Source: Planctomycetaceae bacterium (GTDB lineage Bacteria > Planctomycetota > Planctomycetia > Planctomycetales > Planctomycetaceae). From it: 64,000 nt of DNA. The position numbers and the translations under genes are program-made. Of the stretch, positions 34,289-43,201 are shown piece by piece (position 1 is the stretch's first letter; each line of letters starts with the position of its first letter). The notes under the pieces were generated by a model. That model did no database searches. It saw nothing but the letters and a program-made list of their open reading frames with translations, and was not told where the DNA came from. The stretch spans positions 1-64,000 of the forward strand of contig JAKFVC010000013.1 in the NCBI GenBank assembly GCA_021732415.1, given 5' to 3'.

Positions 34289-35194
34289 TCAATTCACCGG
34301 CCCGGTCACCGAATCATAGTGACCTAATCGAAACTTGCGATAGAAGAGTTCCAATTGAGAACCCTTCCGGTTCATTGGTGGCGGTTGAGCGGGATTTTGG
34401 TCAGGCTGTTGGGCCGCAGTACCTGACTCAATGACGTGTTTGACTGGTGCCGGGCAACTCTCAATTGCAACTTCACGGATGAAACTCCGTCCATTGAAGC
34501 CCGTTCGGTACACAAGTTTCTGTTCGAGCCGGAATGTGTTGCCCCAGATGAAGTAGCCGTACAGGTTACGGAAGGCCAAATTCAGCGCAGTCATCCGAAC
34601 GCACCGCAGATCCACGTCTTGTCCAACAAGTTCAAAGCTGCGATTGATCTCCGCTGCTGCCAAAAGCATCCGTCCGGAGCCGCAGCAGGGGTCACACACG
34701 GATTTCCGTTCTCGGTCTTCCGATAGCGCTGGTGTGTCGTTCGGGATATCACTTTTTGTTTGTTGCGACCCCCCTTCCAGTTCATCACGCTCACCGCTCT
34801 CGGCCGGCTCGCCAATTGTCATGCGGGCCATCATCTGGCAAATGGGCATGGGCGTCAGAAACTGGCCGGCTTCTCCGTAGGTGATCGCGCCCTGGAACAG
34901 ATCACCGAGGATGTCTTTCATATCATCGCGGGTATCCTGTTCCATCCCCGCAACGAGTGTCCCGAACATCTTGCCGATGGTATCGCAGCCGCGTTTCCCC
35001 TTTTCGCCATTCGAGTGCTTCTTCACGGTATCAAGGTATTGGTCTTCCATCTGGCCGCCGCTCAAGGCGCAAACCGACATCACGAGAAAGTCTTCAAATG
35101 CTTGAGCGCGGCTGACACCAGAACGCTGGCTCGTTTCCTCCAAGAGTTTGAAAAGGCTGGTCGTTTCAGGATAGGAAAAGAACTCCTTTGCCAT
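34289..35194 (-). CDS. N-6 DNA methylase-like, lacks NPPY motif
   Basis: Protein of 301 residues with the HsdM-type N-terminal helical part, TYGEAGQFLTPMPICQMMARM, and SAM-binding motif I in VCDPCCGSGRMLLAA, then VGQDVDLRCVRMTALNLAFRNLYGYFIWGNTF. The NPPY/F catalytic motif expected next is absent and the chain ends in a proline- and glutamine-rich tail. Such short proteins occur on plasmids and integrative elements. It may bind SAM and DNA without methylating, or act with a partner. It follows the 179-residue gene by ten bp. Confidence 0.75.
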   Translation of the reverse strand: MAKEFFSYPETTSLFKLLEETSQRSGVSRAQAFEDFLVMSVCALSGGQMEDQYLDTVKKHSNGEKGKRGCDTIGKMFGTLVAGMEQDTRDDMKDILGDLFQGAITYGEAGQFLTPMPICQMMARMTIGEPAESGERDELEGGSQQTKSDIPNDTPALSEDRERKSVCDPCCGSGRMLLAAAEINRSFELVGQDVDLRCVRMTALNLAFRNLYGYFIWGNTFRLEQKLVYRTGFNGRSFIREVAIESCPAPVKHVIESGTAAQQPDQNPAQPPPMNRKGSQLELFYRKFRLGHYDSVTGPVN

Positions 35195-35204
35195 GACAGT
35201 GGGA

Positions 35205-35744
35205 TTAGAAAAGGTGCCCAGGCGGAGCAGATTGCCGCTCCTGCCTGTCGGGCTGATTTGTCCCGGATGCTTGGTCGGTATCGCTGGGAGAGTCAGGACC
35301 TGGATTCCCGCAGGTGTGCGCAGATGTCGAACGGATTGCCTTCAGGACCTCGTGCCTCACAAAATCGAACAAGCTGATAAGGGTGGCCAGCTTCTCAGGT
35401 GCAACCTGTCCAAGTGGGTCAGCTAGGACATCAATGAGCGCCCCGACCTGCGAATCCGAACAATCAATTGATGCTGCAGCCGGCTTTTGCGAGGCGTCGA
35501 GAACCGAAAACTTCAATCGTTCGCCCCAGTCCAGAGCCAGTGGGTCGCGAGCCATCCTGTCCACTCGAACTATGAGAGGCTGATGCGGTATGCCATTGCG
35601 CGTCAGCCACGAAAGGTCCTCGCGGACGTCTTCAATCAGATCGATGAGGATGCTGGCCTGCTGGGAGAGAATGACGACGGCATCGAGCAGCCGTTCTGAA
35701 TCAGAGTCCGCGGGAGCCTTTGTTGGACCTGTCCTCGATGGCAT
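35205..35744 (-). CDS. hypothetical protein, 179 aa
   Basis: Helical N-terminal region (LLDAVVILSQQASILIDLIED), a middle part with LATLISLFDFVRHEVLKAI, and a hydrophilic C-terminal tail rich in Ser, Pro and Gln. No domain is recognised. It is upstream of, and probably co-transcribed with, the methylase-like gene. Confidence 0.55.
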   Translation of the reverse strand: MPSRTGPTKAPADSDSERLLDAVVILSQQASILIDLIEDVREDLSWLTRNGIPHQPLIVRVDRMARDPLALDWGERLKFSVLDASQKPAAASIDCSDSQVGALIDVLADPLGQVAPEKLATLISLFDFVRHEVLKAIRSTSAHTCGNPGPDSPSDTDQASGTNQPDRQERQSAPPGHLF

Positions 35745-35866
35745 TCACGTCGGAGAGTACCATGAAGCACAGACCTACGTCGAAACTTTGATGCTCAAGA
35801 CACGAGGCCGGCCAAAGTTTAGAGCTCGGGCCGGCCTCACGTTTGGTCGATCTTGACGAAGATGAG

Positions 35867-35941
35867 TTATTTCTTCGTGTCAGACGATCCGCCCTTCTTG
35901 GTGTCCTTTGGCTTTTCGCCGTGCGTTCCGCCGTTTGCCAT
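35867..35941 (-). CDS. lysine/glycine-rich microprotein, 24 aa
   Basis: A 24-codon frame starting MANGGTHGEKPKDTKK and ending in SSDTKK. GGGGGGAGAAGGC immediately upstream of the ATG is a strong ribosome site, which is why it is listed despite its length. No function is known. Confidence 0.35.
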   Translation of the reverse strand: MANGGTHGEKPKDTKKGGSSDTKK

Positions 35942-36087
35942 TGCCTTCTCCCCCCAGTAAAAGAATGCCGCCCCTTCGCCCGGAAAGACCATCGCTCGTT
36001 CGTAGCGTTTACAGAGTCTCTCCAATGGGATATGTTCGCTCGTGCTACGGAAACAAACATGCCATCGTCTACAGCGAAGGGAGCGGT

Positions 36088-36105
36088 CTTGTATTAAAAT
36101 ACAAG
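36088..36105. promoter_or_regulatory. palindromic operator upstream of XRE gene
   Basis: CTTGTATTAAAATACAAG is a perfect 18-bp palindrome ending 19 bp before the GTG of the XRE regulator. Its AT-rich centre and position fit an autoregulatory operator. Confidence 0.6.
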
Positions 36106-36124
36106 ATTAGCGTTAGCACGTCAA

Positions 36125-36391
36125 GTGATCAATGTCCGGCTGCGCGAAATGATCCGTGCCTTTGAGAAGGGCAGCGGACAGAAGTTAACATATGCCGACT
36201 TGGCGGTGCGCTCCGGAGTTGCGCGGGCAACAATTGAATCGCTCGCGTCCCGCGGTGGCTATAACGCCACGCTCGCCACCATCGACAAACTCTGCAATGC
36301 TCTTGGATGCACGATGGCTGATCTGGTGGAATACCGTCCCACTGGAGAAACCGAGAAAGGCACAAAGCGACCTGGTTCGACGCCAGGATGA
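36125..36391 (+). CDS. XRE-family HTH regulator
   Basis: Protein of 88 residues with a Cro/C1-type HTH: RLREMIRAFEKGSG, LTYADLAVRSGVARATIESLAS, and TIDKLCNALGCTMADLVEY. The GTG start is taken at 36125. It probably binds the palindrome just upstream. It stands between the methylase-like operon and the membrane gene and could control the plasmid-like functions around it. Confidence 0.85.
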   Translation: MINVRLREMIRAFEKGSGQKLTYADLAVRSGVARATIESLASRGGYNATLATIDKLCNALGCTMADLVEYRPTGETEKGTKRPGSTPG

Positions 36392-36408
36392 TCGACTTGG
36401 TTGCGCCA

Positions 36409-36942
36409 TCATCTTTTCGCGTGACTTTGGCCTTTCAGCAACTGCTGACTCCTCGAATAGTATTTTTTTAGGGTATCCCGCGACGTCACGAAAAAGACGA
36501 GCTCGATTGCCACAAATCCCAGGTCCAGAAACCCCACTGGCCACAGTCCCCCACTCTGAATCCGGTAACAGGCGTAACTGAAGGCCGTAGCAATCAGCAT
36601 GTTCGAGTAGAACTGATAATGCTGGTAATGAATGCTGATCAGAAGATTAAATGCTTCGACGTTTTTCCCCAGCATCGAGAAATCTAATTCCGGTAGCGGG
36701 AGTCCAGTCAGGCGGTGAATGCTATCCACGATTGTCCAGCGGACGGCACTGACGACCATTCCAACAGCCACTGATGCAACTGTCAGGTACAGAAATCCGC
36801 CAAGTGACGGCGTGTCAGGAGGAGCCGACGCAAACCATGCTCGAATCGTCGCGGAGAAAAGGCTCGATCCCCAAAGCGCTGTTGCACCGGGAACGAGATA
36901 CGCAATGAGGGGGCCAAAGTTGTCACGAGTGATGTTGGACAT
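36409..36942 (-). CDS. integral membrane protein, 177 aa
   Basis: Three to four hydrophobic segments, including FGPLIAYLVPGATALWGSSL, FLYLTVASVAVGMVVSAVRW and FLDLGFVAIELVFFVTS. No family is recognised. It is convergent with the XRE gene and divergent from the Gabija-like operon, so it could be a membrane component of that defence locus or unrelated cargo. Confidence 0.55.
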   Translation of the reverse strand: MSNITRDNFGPLIAYLVPGATALWGSSLFSATIRAWFASAPPDTPSLGGFLYLTVASVAVGMVVSAVRWTIVDSIHRLTGLPLPELDFSMLGKNVEAFNLLISIHYQHYQFYSNMLIATAFSYACYRIQSGGLWPVGFLDLGFVAIELVFFVTSRDTLKKYYSRSQQLLKGQSHAKR

Positions 36943-37279
36943 GGAAAGCTGGTGCGTGTGAGGATATCACGAATCTGGCACGCCGCACATAACTAGATGA
37001 TCCATCGATGTTGGCTCTTGAGCAATTAGCCTCAGCAATTGAAGTCCTGGCTGGTTCTCGGCGTCAGCATTTCGCCCTGATAGGCAAGAAGTTCTTGCAA
37101 AACGAGGGAACGGACTCTGCTGTTCTGGACAGATGCTCGGTATTCTTCAAGAATATGTCTGGCCGAGGGCATCTTTGAATTGCGTTACTCTCTTTTTCCA
37201 ATAAGGCATTGTCTGGATGACGCTTCAAGCGCTCACTCCGCACCAACTTTTTGATCGACAAATAGCGAATCGAGTCATC
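36943..37279. other. promoter-bearing gap before Gabija-like operon
   Basis: About 340 bp with no convincing gene. It separates divergent genes and should hold the defence operon promoter; no clear -35/-10 pair or hairpin is evident. Confidence 0.4.
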
Positions 37280-38890
37280 ATGCATATTGCTCGGATCTAT
37301 ATCGACGGTTTCAAGCGTCTGGCAGACTTCGACTTGAAGTTCAATGACAAGGTGACCGTCATAGTCGGAGACAACGAAGCTGGGAAAACTTCTGTGATGG
37401 AGGCAATCCATCTGGTACTTACGAGGCAATACGAAGGGCGCGTCATCGATCATGCCCTCGATCCATATCTATTCAACAATAAGACGGTGGCAATGTTTTT
37501 TCAGGCGATTCGTGACGGCGCGAATGCGCCACCACCGCGAATCCTCATTGAGGCATATCTGAGCGAATCGAATGAAAACTCTGCCCTCGCCAGCCTCAAA
37601 GGTCGCAATAACTCGAAGAACGAAGATTGTCCCGGAGTAAAGTTGTGCATTGAGTTGGATCCAGAGTTTGGAGATCTCCTAAAGGAGTATGCCAAAGACC
37701 CCACCAATCCTGGGGTCTTGCCCGTCGAATTCTACAGATGCCATTGGAGGTCATTTGCAGACAATGGCATAGCAAGCAGGACGCTCGCGTTTAAAGTGAA
37801 AACGATCGATACAAGCCTCCCGCGAATTTTGCGTGGCCCCAATCGATACGTTTCACAATTGGTGGACGATGTCTTGACCGATAATCAGCGTCGCGACCTC
37901 TCTCTCGCATACAAGAAGTTGCAACATGGGTTCTCGCAGGAGGGCGGCGTCAAAGCTATCAACGACCATTTGATGCACCAAGGTAAATCGACGACGAACA
38001 AAAAGTTGACAGTCCAAGTCGACATGTCGTCACGATCGACATGGGACACCGCCATTGCGGCCCACCTAGACGATCTGCCGTTTGACTGTGCGGGCAAGGG
38101 AGAGCAGTGCCGCATTCAAATGCGCCTGGCTGTAGCCGACGCGAAACACTCTCGGACTCTCCTTATCGAGGAGCCCGAAAACCACTTGTCGCACTCGAAC
38201 CTCAATATGCTGATGAACGATATAAGACGCGATTGCGAGGATAGGCAGGTCGTTTTGACAACTCACAGCGCGTTTGTCTTGAATAAGCTCGGGCTCCATT
38301 GCCTCAGACTAATCTCACGCGACGGGAAGACGACTACGCTGTCTCGCCTGATTCCCGATACGCAGGATTACTTCATGAAACTGCCCGGATACGATACTTT
38401 GCGGATGATTCTTTCGAAGCGATGCATCCTTGTCGAAGGTCCATCCGATGAGCTGATCGTCCAGCGGGCGTACAAGGATCTGCATGAAAAATTGCCGCTC
38501 GAAGACGGAATTGACGTCATTTCCGTCGGAGCGCTCGCATTCAAGCGATTTCTTGAGATTGCGGCACTCTTGGGACTGCGCGTGAGCGTCATCACTGACA
38601 ATGACGGAGACGTGGCAGCGTTAAAGACGAAATACAGTGAATACTTGGATGGAAAGTGTCCCGCTATTGAAATCTCGTACGACGATAACGAAACGTGCAA
38701 GACTCTGGAACCACAGCTTTTGAAGACGAATTCGCTTGATCTTCTAAACAAGATTCTGAATACCAAGCATAAGACGGATGAAAAGCTCTTGGCGTACATG
38801 AATCGAAATAAAACAGATTGCGCTCTCAAGTTTTTTGAGACGGACATGACCTGGTCTGTCCCGGAGTACATCGCCAATGTCATCCGCTGA
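37280..38890 (+). CDS. gajA: GajA-like OLD-family ATPase/TOPRIM nuclease
   Basis: Protein of 536 residues. The ABC-type ATPase part has MHIARIYIDGFKRL, Walker A GDNEAGKT (residues 30-37), Walker B TLLIEEPENHLSHSNL and the H-loop VVLTTHSAFVLNKLG. The C-terminal TOPRIM domain has ILVEGPSDELIVQRAY (catalytic Glu) and VSVITDNDGDVAALK (DxD). In Gabija, GajA cleaves DNA when nucleotides are depleted. Its stop overlaps the start of a UvrD-like helicase gene by 14 bp, the standard Gabija order. ATG 37280 is preferred since it begins the fold; an upstream ATG at 37217 exists. Confidence 0.85.
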   Translation: MHIARIYIDGFKRLADFDLKFNDKVTVIVGDNEAGKTSVMEAIHLVLTRQYEGRVIDHALDPYLFNNKTVAMFFQAIRDGANAPPPRILIEAYLSESNENSALASLKGRNNSKNEDCPGVKLCIELDPEFGDLLKEYAKDPTNPGVLPVEFYRCHWRSFADNGIASRTLAFKVKTIDTSLPRILRGPNRYVSQLVDDVLTDNQRRDLSLAYKKLQHGFSQEGGVKAINDHLMHQGKSTTNKKLTVQVDMSSRSTWDTAIAAHLDDLPFDCAGKGEQCRIQMRLAVADAKHSRTLLIEEPENHLSHSNLNMLMNDIRRDCEDRQVVLTTHSAFVLNKLGLHCLRLISRDGKTTTLSRLIPDTQDYFMKLPGYDTLRMILSKRCILVEGPSDELIVQRAYKDLHEKLPLEDGIDVISVGALAFKRFLEIAALLGLRVSVITDNDGDVAALKTKYSEYLDGKCPAIEISYDDNETCKTLEPQLLKTNSLDLLNKILNTKHKTDEKLLAYMNRNKTDCALKFFETDMTWSVPEYIANVIR

Positions 38891-39956
38891 TAATCGAGTT
38901 TTAATCGCTTGCGCCGGGTCTGGAAAAACTACGCGGCTCGTCAATGAGGCGCTTGGTCAGCCGGAACGCCGAATCGCGATCATCACATACACAAACAATA
39001 ACGTTCGTGAGATTATCAAGCGATTTGGTGAGTTGAATTCTTGCATGCCGCGCAATGTAGATGTGATGACCTGGTTCGGCTTTCTCATGCGGGAATGTGC
39101 ACGGCCGTATCAGCGATCAAAGTATTCTGGGGGACGCATAGAGGGATTGCTCTTTGTAAATCAACAGTCGGCGCGCGGAGTGGCTGAATCAAAGACGCAT
39201 AGTCATTATTTTTCTGGTGGTGGAAGAATCTACTCAGATAAGATTTCTAAGTTCGTTGTCAAATGCGAAGACCTGTCGGGCCGGAGCGTCACGCGGCGCC
39301 TTCGCGCCATTTACACCGATATTTTCATCGACGAGTTTCAGGACCTTGCCGGGTGGGATCTAGAATTGATTCGAATTCTCCTTGAATCGGAAATTCGTAT
39401 TACACTCGTCGGCGATCCACGCCAGCATATATACAGCACCAACTCGTCGAGCAAGAATAAACAGTATTTGGGTGTCGAGATCATCAATTTAGCCCGACAG
39501 TGGGAACAGAGCGGCTTGTGCAGGATTGCGGAACAGATGAATGAAACCCATCGTTGCAATCAAGCGATTTGCGACTTCGTCAATGGGTTATGGCCGGGGA
39601 TGGAGCCAATGAGATCGCAAACGGCGACAAGTGTCGAAGGTGCTGGCGTATTTCGTATCGCCCAGAAAGACGTAGAGAGGTATATCCGTAGATATTCCCC
39701 GCAGATACTGCGACATAATAAAAATGCAAGCTCATACGGTTCCGAGGCGCTTAACTTTGGAATCGCGAAAGGACTCCAGTTCGACCATGTGGTTATTGTG
39801 CCTACGGTTCCGATCGAGAAGTATCTGACGACGGGCCATTTGAGCCACATTGAGAAGGCACGAGATAAATTACATGTTGCCGTGACGCGTGCCCGGCACA
39901 GCGTAGGTTTCGTAATTGACGGCGAGTCGCCTATCGTTACGTCTCAGTTTGCTTAA
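38877..39956 (+). CDS. gajB: GajB-like UvrD/Rep helicase
   Basis: Superfamily 1 helicase of 359 residues: motif I ACAGSGKTTRLV, Ia IITYTNNN, II FIDEFQDLAGWD, III LVGDPRQHIYS, IV-region MNETHRCNQAICDFVN, V GIAKGLQFDHVVIVP, VI VAVTRARHSVGFV. It is shorter than typical GajB or UvrD, with reduced 1B/2B insertions. The start codon lies inside the end of gajA, so translation is coupled. GajB is thought to sense DNA ends and drive GajA. Confidence 0.82.
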   Translation: MSSADNRVLIACAGSGKTTRLVNEALGQPERRIAIITYTNNNVREIIKRFGELNSCMPRNVDVMTWFGFLMRECARPYQRSKYSGGRIEGLLFVNQQSARGVAESKTHSHYFSGGGRIYSDKISKFVVKCEDLSGRSVTRRLRAIYTDIFIDEFQDLAGWDLELIRILLESEIRITLVGDPRQHIYSTNSSSKNKQYLGVEIINLARQWEQSGLCRIAEQMNETHRCNQAICDFVNGLWPGMEPMRSQTATSVEGAGVFRIAQKDVERYIRRYSPQILRHNKNASSYGSEALNFGIAKGLQFDHVVIVPTVPIEKYLTTGHLSHIEKARDKLHVAVTRARHSVGFVIDGESPIVTSQFA

Positions 39957-40001
39957 CGAGGTGCGCCATCGTCGTTGACAACACCAATGTCGGAGTAAAG
40001 T

Positions 40002-40463
40002 ATGGTCGACTGGCTGGCCATTTATGACCAATTGTCACAGAATTTCTCGCCGTGGTTGCCCTGGCGAGGAATAACCGCTTATGAGTTCATGCGGCACCCG
40101 GGCGTTTACCTCTTTGCAGAATTACCCGATGACACCGTGGCTCCGTCTGTAGTGGACCCGGCTATTCTTTATGTTGGCGAGACGACGAGGCAGACGCTGT
40201 TGGCTCGCTTTATACAATTCGAAGAAGCGGCGAGAACCGGTTGCACTAACCGGCACTTCGGCGGCCAAAAGTACTTCACACGGACTGACGGTGAATTGAT
40301 CGCAGAGAAATGTCGACTGTTGCCCGACAATTTCTATATTTCCGTGATGCCGATTAAGCTCGCGGAGCCTGAACGCTCGGCGTATATTCGGTATACTGAA
40401 CGAGCTGCGTTGTGGTATTTCGTCAAGGCTAATAACCGCTATCCAAGTTGCAATACATTATAG
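40002..40463 (+). CDS. GIY-YIG nuclease-like protein
   Basis: Protein of 153 residues. GVYLF (34-38) and LYVGE (56-60) stand for the GIY and YIG halves, Arg69 follows in LLARF, and ERAALWYFVKANNRYPSCN gives the catalytic-type Glu133 and Asn151. These match the order of the GIY-YIG nuclease core. It lies 45 bp after the helicase gene with GGAGTAAAG before its ATG, so it is probably the third gene of the Gabija-like operon. A GIY-YIG partner is not part of the canonical two-gene system as I know it. Confidence 0.65.
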   Translation: MVDWLAIYDQLSQNFSPWLPWRGITAYEFMRHPGVYLFAELPDDTVAPSVVDPAILYVGETTRQTLLARFIQFEEAARTGCTNRHFGGQKYFTRTDGELIAEKCRLLPDNFYISVMPIKLAEPERSAYIRYTERAALWYFVKANNRYPSCNTL

Positions 40464-41100
40464 TATAAGCTGAATGCTCGATGACTACGGATGCTAGTTT
40501 TAAGGAGTAAGTGCAGTCCGGGCCAGGCGGTTTCTCTAAGTCAGCAGGTCCTGCTGGATCGGTCGAGTTATCTACGTGCTCGTGAGTTTGACTATGACCT
40601 ACTTTCTGACCGGCCAATGACACGAGTCAGAACCGGTTTCCACCGATGGTTCATGACCGATCGGTAATCGCAGGTGAACGGCCTCGCTTGTCCCTTCTTG
40701 CGTTTTATAGCACGGTCGATAAACGCCTGAATCTAGCGACCTCAGCGGGGCTCCGACACTGAAAGTTTCCCGTCTGCTCCCGTATCTGCACATTCGGACC
40801 TGCCCCCGGTCGTGAACAGGGTCTCAGTCTGTAATTGCTGCTTATTCCTGTTATCTATTTGGGACATCCAATAGAACGCTGACCCAATTATCGACACTGG
40901 CTCGTGAATCCCCTCTTCAGCCGCTCTGGACCTACATCGCACCCGGCCGATCCCCTGCTATGACTCCCCTCTTGAGCCATGCCATGACCGCCTCAGGTCA
41001 CTCGGGGGTCATCCCCTGCCGCTCACGGCCGGTTCAGATTAATTTGCATAGCGGCCTTACTCGGTGCTACGCTCTCTCCCATCGCTTCCCACTTTCTGCG
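40464..41100. other. rep-operon leader region
   Basis: About 640 bp without a convincing gene. Near the right end TCCCCTGC occurs twice (about 40953 and 41015) and TGACCGCCTCAGGTCA forms an imperfect palindrome (about 40985-41000). These could be regulatory sites of the replication genes that follow. Confidence 0.4.
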
Positions 41101-41724
41101 ATGGACCAACACCTCACCCTCAGCGAAGCTCGGGCTTTCACCGGAAAATCGGAGTCGACACTGAAGCGCGTACTTCGCGAGATTGTCGGCAGCCCAAATC
41201 ATCCCGATCGCCCTTTCATTCTGCCGACTCCCGAGGAGATAGAACGCCGAAAGGCTATCAACGAACCATACGTCTGGAAGATTGACCGTCAGTTGCTACT
41301 GAGAAAATTTCCACCAGATGAACCGGGAAGATCGGGAAATGATGGATCCACAGGCACTCCAGTAACATCGGCTCCCGCCGACATCATGCTCAAGGTTCTC
41401 CAAGAGCAGCTCGGCAGTAAGGATCAGCAAATCAGGACGCTTGAAACCCAGCTCGATCGCAAAGATGAGCAGATTGCTAATCTCAATAGCCGTATGCAGG
41501 AGAGTAATGTCCTGATGCGAGAACTCCAGCAACGGCTGGCTTTGCCATTTCCGAAGCCTGCAGATTCATCCGAGCCAGTCGAAACAAAACCTGTGACGCC
41601 GCAGCCTCCACGACCAGCCGCTTCGCAGAAGAAGCCCGCGGCCAAACCGACGATGAAGTCGATTCCGAGGCCAAGCCCAAAACAGAAGGGCTTTTTCGGT
41701 CGTTTATTCCATCGCTTGAAATAG
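41101..41724 (+). CDS. HTH coiled-coil protein upstream of repA
   Basis: Protein of 207 residues: N-terminal HTH (HLTLSEARAFTGKSESTLKRVLREI), a coiled coil (IMLKVLQEQLGSKDQQIRTL and following heptads), and a proline/lysine-rich C-terminus ending in FFGRLFHRLK. The ATG at 41101 opens the HTH. Six bp separate it from repA, so a role in replication control or partition is plausible. No named family is recognised with confidence. Confidence 0.65.
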   Translation: MDQHLTLSEARAFTGKSESTLKRVLREIVGSPNHPDRPFILPTPEEIERRKAINEPYVWKIDRQLLLRKFPPDEPGRSGNDGSTGTPVTSAPADIMLKVLQEQLGSKDQQIRTLETQLDRKDEQIANLNSRMQESNVLMRELQQRLALPFPKPADSSEPVETKPVTPQPPRPAASQKKPAAKPTMKSIPRPSPKQKGFFGRLFHRLK

Positions 41725-41730
41725 CGGACT

Positions 41731-43188
41731 ATGAGCCATGTTGTCGCTGACCGCCGGGACAAGAAACGACTGCCGCCGGGAAAGGGGAGCGGGCTGGCAC
41801 AACAGACCTTGGTTGAACATGCTTTGTGTCCGCTTGATGCTTCTCAAGCGTTGCAACCAGGGAGCGTTCATCAAGTCCAATATCACTTCACTGACCGCAA
41901 TCGAAATCGCAAGACGGCTACGGCCAACGTGGCTTGTCCTTTTGGTCTGTCGCCGCATGACGAACTGTTCCTCTACGGACTTCTGGCACTCACATTTTCT
42001 CAATCGGAACCATCGTCGGATCTCATTGCCACACCACACTGGTGCCTTCGACAGTTGGGGATTGTCGATTCGAACCAAGAGCAAGGAGTTCGATATCGGT
42101 TGTTTCGTGACGCCATTCGCCGACTGGCCGGGGTCGTTTACGAAAATGACCTGTTCTATGACCCCATCCGCGGCGAACATCGATCGGTCGCATTTGGCTT
42201 TCTGAAATACAGCCTGCCGATTGACACGGCCTCCGGTCGCGCATGGCATATTTGCTGGGATCCGCAGTGGTTCCAGTTCTGCCAAGCCCTGGCCGGCGGT
42301 TTCACGTTCGATTTCACAGTCTATCGAAAGTTGGACTGTGCGTCCCGCCGTCTCTTTCTGTTGCTTTCCAAAATCTTCTGGCGAAACGACGTCTCGCCGA
42401 CATTCGAAGTGCGAGATCTCGGCATTAACACTCTGGGGTTTTCATCAACTCTTCGAACGACCGAGATCAAGCGAAAGATCTTGCAGGTCATTGCCGTGCT
42501 GACAAGGCACGAGATTCTGAACCTCCCCGTAGGCATGACAGATCCAAGAGAACTCTTCGTCAGGCGGGCCAAGGGTGTACATGTCGTACAATTTCATCGC
42601 GGAGCGTATTTTGACCGAGTGCCGACCAACCCCAAACCGTTTACGGATGATGAATCACCCCTAGTTGAACCTCTGCAAAAGATTGGCTTCGATCCCGACA
42701 CAATTCGCCGAATTCTTGGTAAGTATTCGGCACGGATGATTTCCGAATGGTCGGATATCACACTCGCGGCCGTCGAACGCAAGATCATCAAGGAATCGCC
42801 ACAGGCGTACTTTCAACACTACATCCGCGAAGCGGCAGAGAACCAAACAACTCCCCCTGACTGGTGGCATGAGCTGCGAAGGCAAGAGCGCGAGCGTCAG
42901 ACCGAAACACGGACCGCGACGGACGCTGTTACCGAAGACCAGCATTTTGAGGAGTACTTGCAGTCCGAGGCCAAGGCTGCATTCGGACGGGTCATGGATC
43001 GGCTCTTCCAGCAGCTTCATAATGGGGGACAGTCTGAGATGGATGCGCGCCGCAACGCCGAACAATTCACCAGAATGCACTTGCGCCGCCAGTTCCGCGA
43101 GGAACATCCCGAGTTTGTAGCATCGGACACCATATCGCTTGCGGGTCTTCTGCAGCGGCGTCAGAAGGCCCAGGCTGACGATCGATGA
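41731..43188 (+). CDS. plasmid replication initiator RepA-like
   Basis: Protein of 485 residues like the replication initiator protein A family of plasmids: CPFGLSPHDELFLYGLLALTF, VRYRLFRDAIRRLAGVVYEND, FTFDFTVYRKLDCASRRLFLLLSKIF, and a winged-helix-like ITLAAVERKIIKESPQAYFQ. The C-terminal region is basic and helical. Three iterons begin 14 bp after its stop, as expected for an initiator acting at an adjacent origin. The element therefore seems able, or once able, to replicate autonomously. Confidence 0.8.
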   Translation: MSHVVADRRDKKRLPPGKGSGLAQQTLVEHALCPLDASQALQPGSVHQVQYHFTDRNRNRKTATANVACPFGLSPHDELFLYGLLALTFSQSEPSSDLIATPHWCLRQLGIVDSNQEQGVRYRLFRDAIRRLAGVVYENDLFYDPIRGEHRSVAFGFLKYSLPIDTASGRAWHICWDPQWFQFCQALAGGFTFDFTVYRKLDCASRRLFLLLSKIFWRNDVSPTFEVRDLGINTLGFSSTLRTTEIKRKILQVIAVLTRHEILNLPVGMTDPRELFVRRAKGVHVVQFHRGAYFDRVPTNPKPFTDDESPLVEPLQKIGFDPDTIRRILGKYSARMISEWSDITLAAVERKIIKESPQAYFQHYIREAAENQTTPPDWWHELRRQERERQTETRTATDAVTEDQHFEEYLQSEAKAAFGRVMDRLFQQLHNGGQSEMDARRNAEQFTRMHLRRQFREEHPEFVASDTISLAGLLQRRQKAQADDR

Positions 43189-43201
43189 TCTCCTGTGAAC
43201 A

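Noticed and set aside
40599-40942. Short minus-strand frames in the rep leader
   Set aside because: Two short overlapping frames of unlike composition without ribosome sites; more likely non-coding regulatory DNA.
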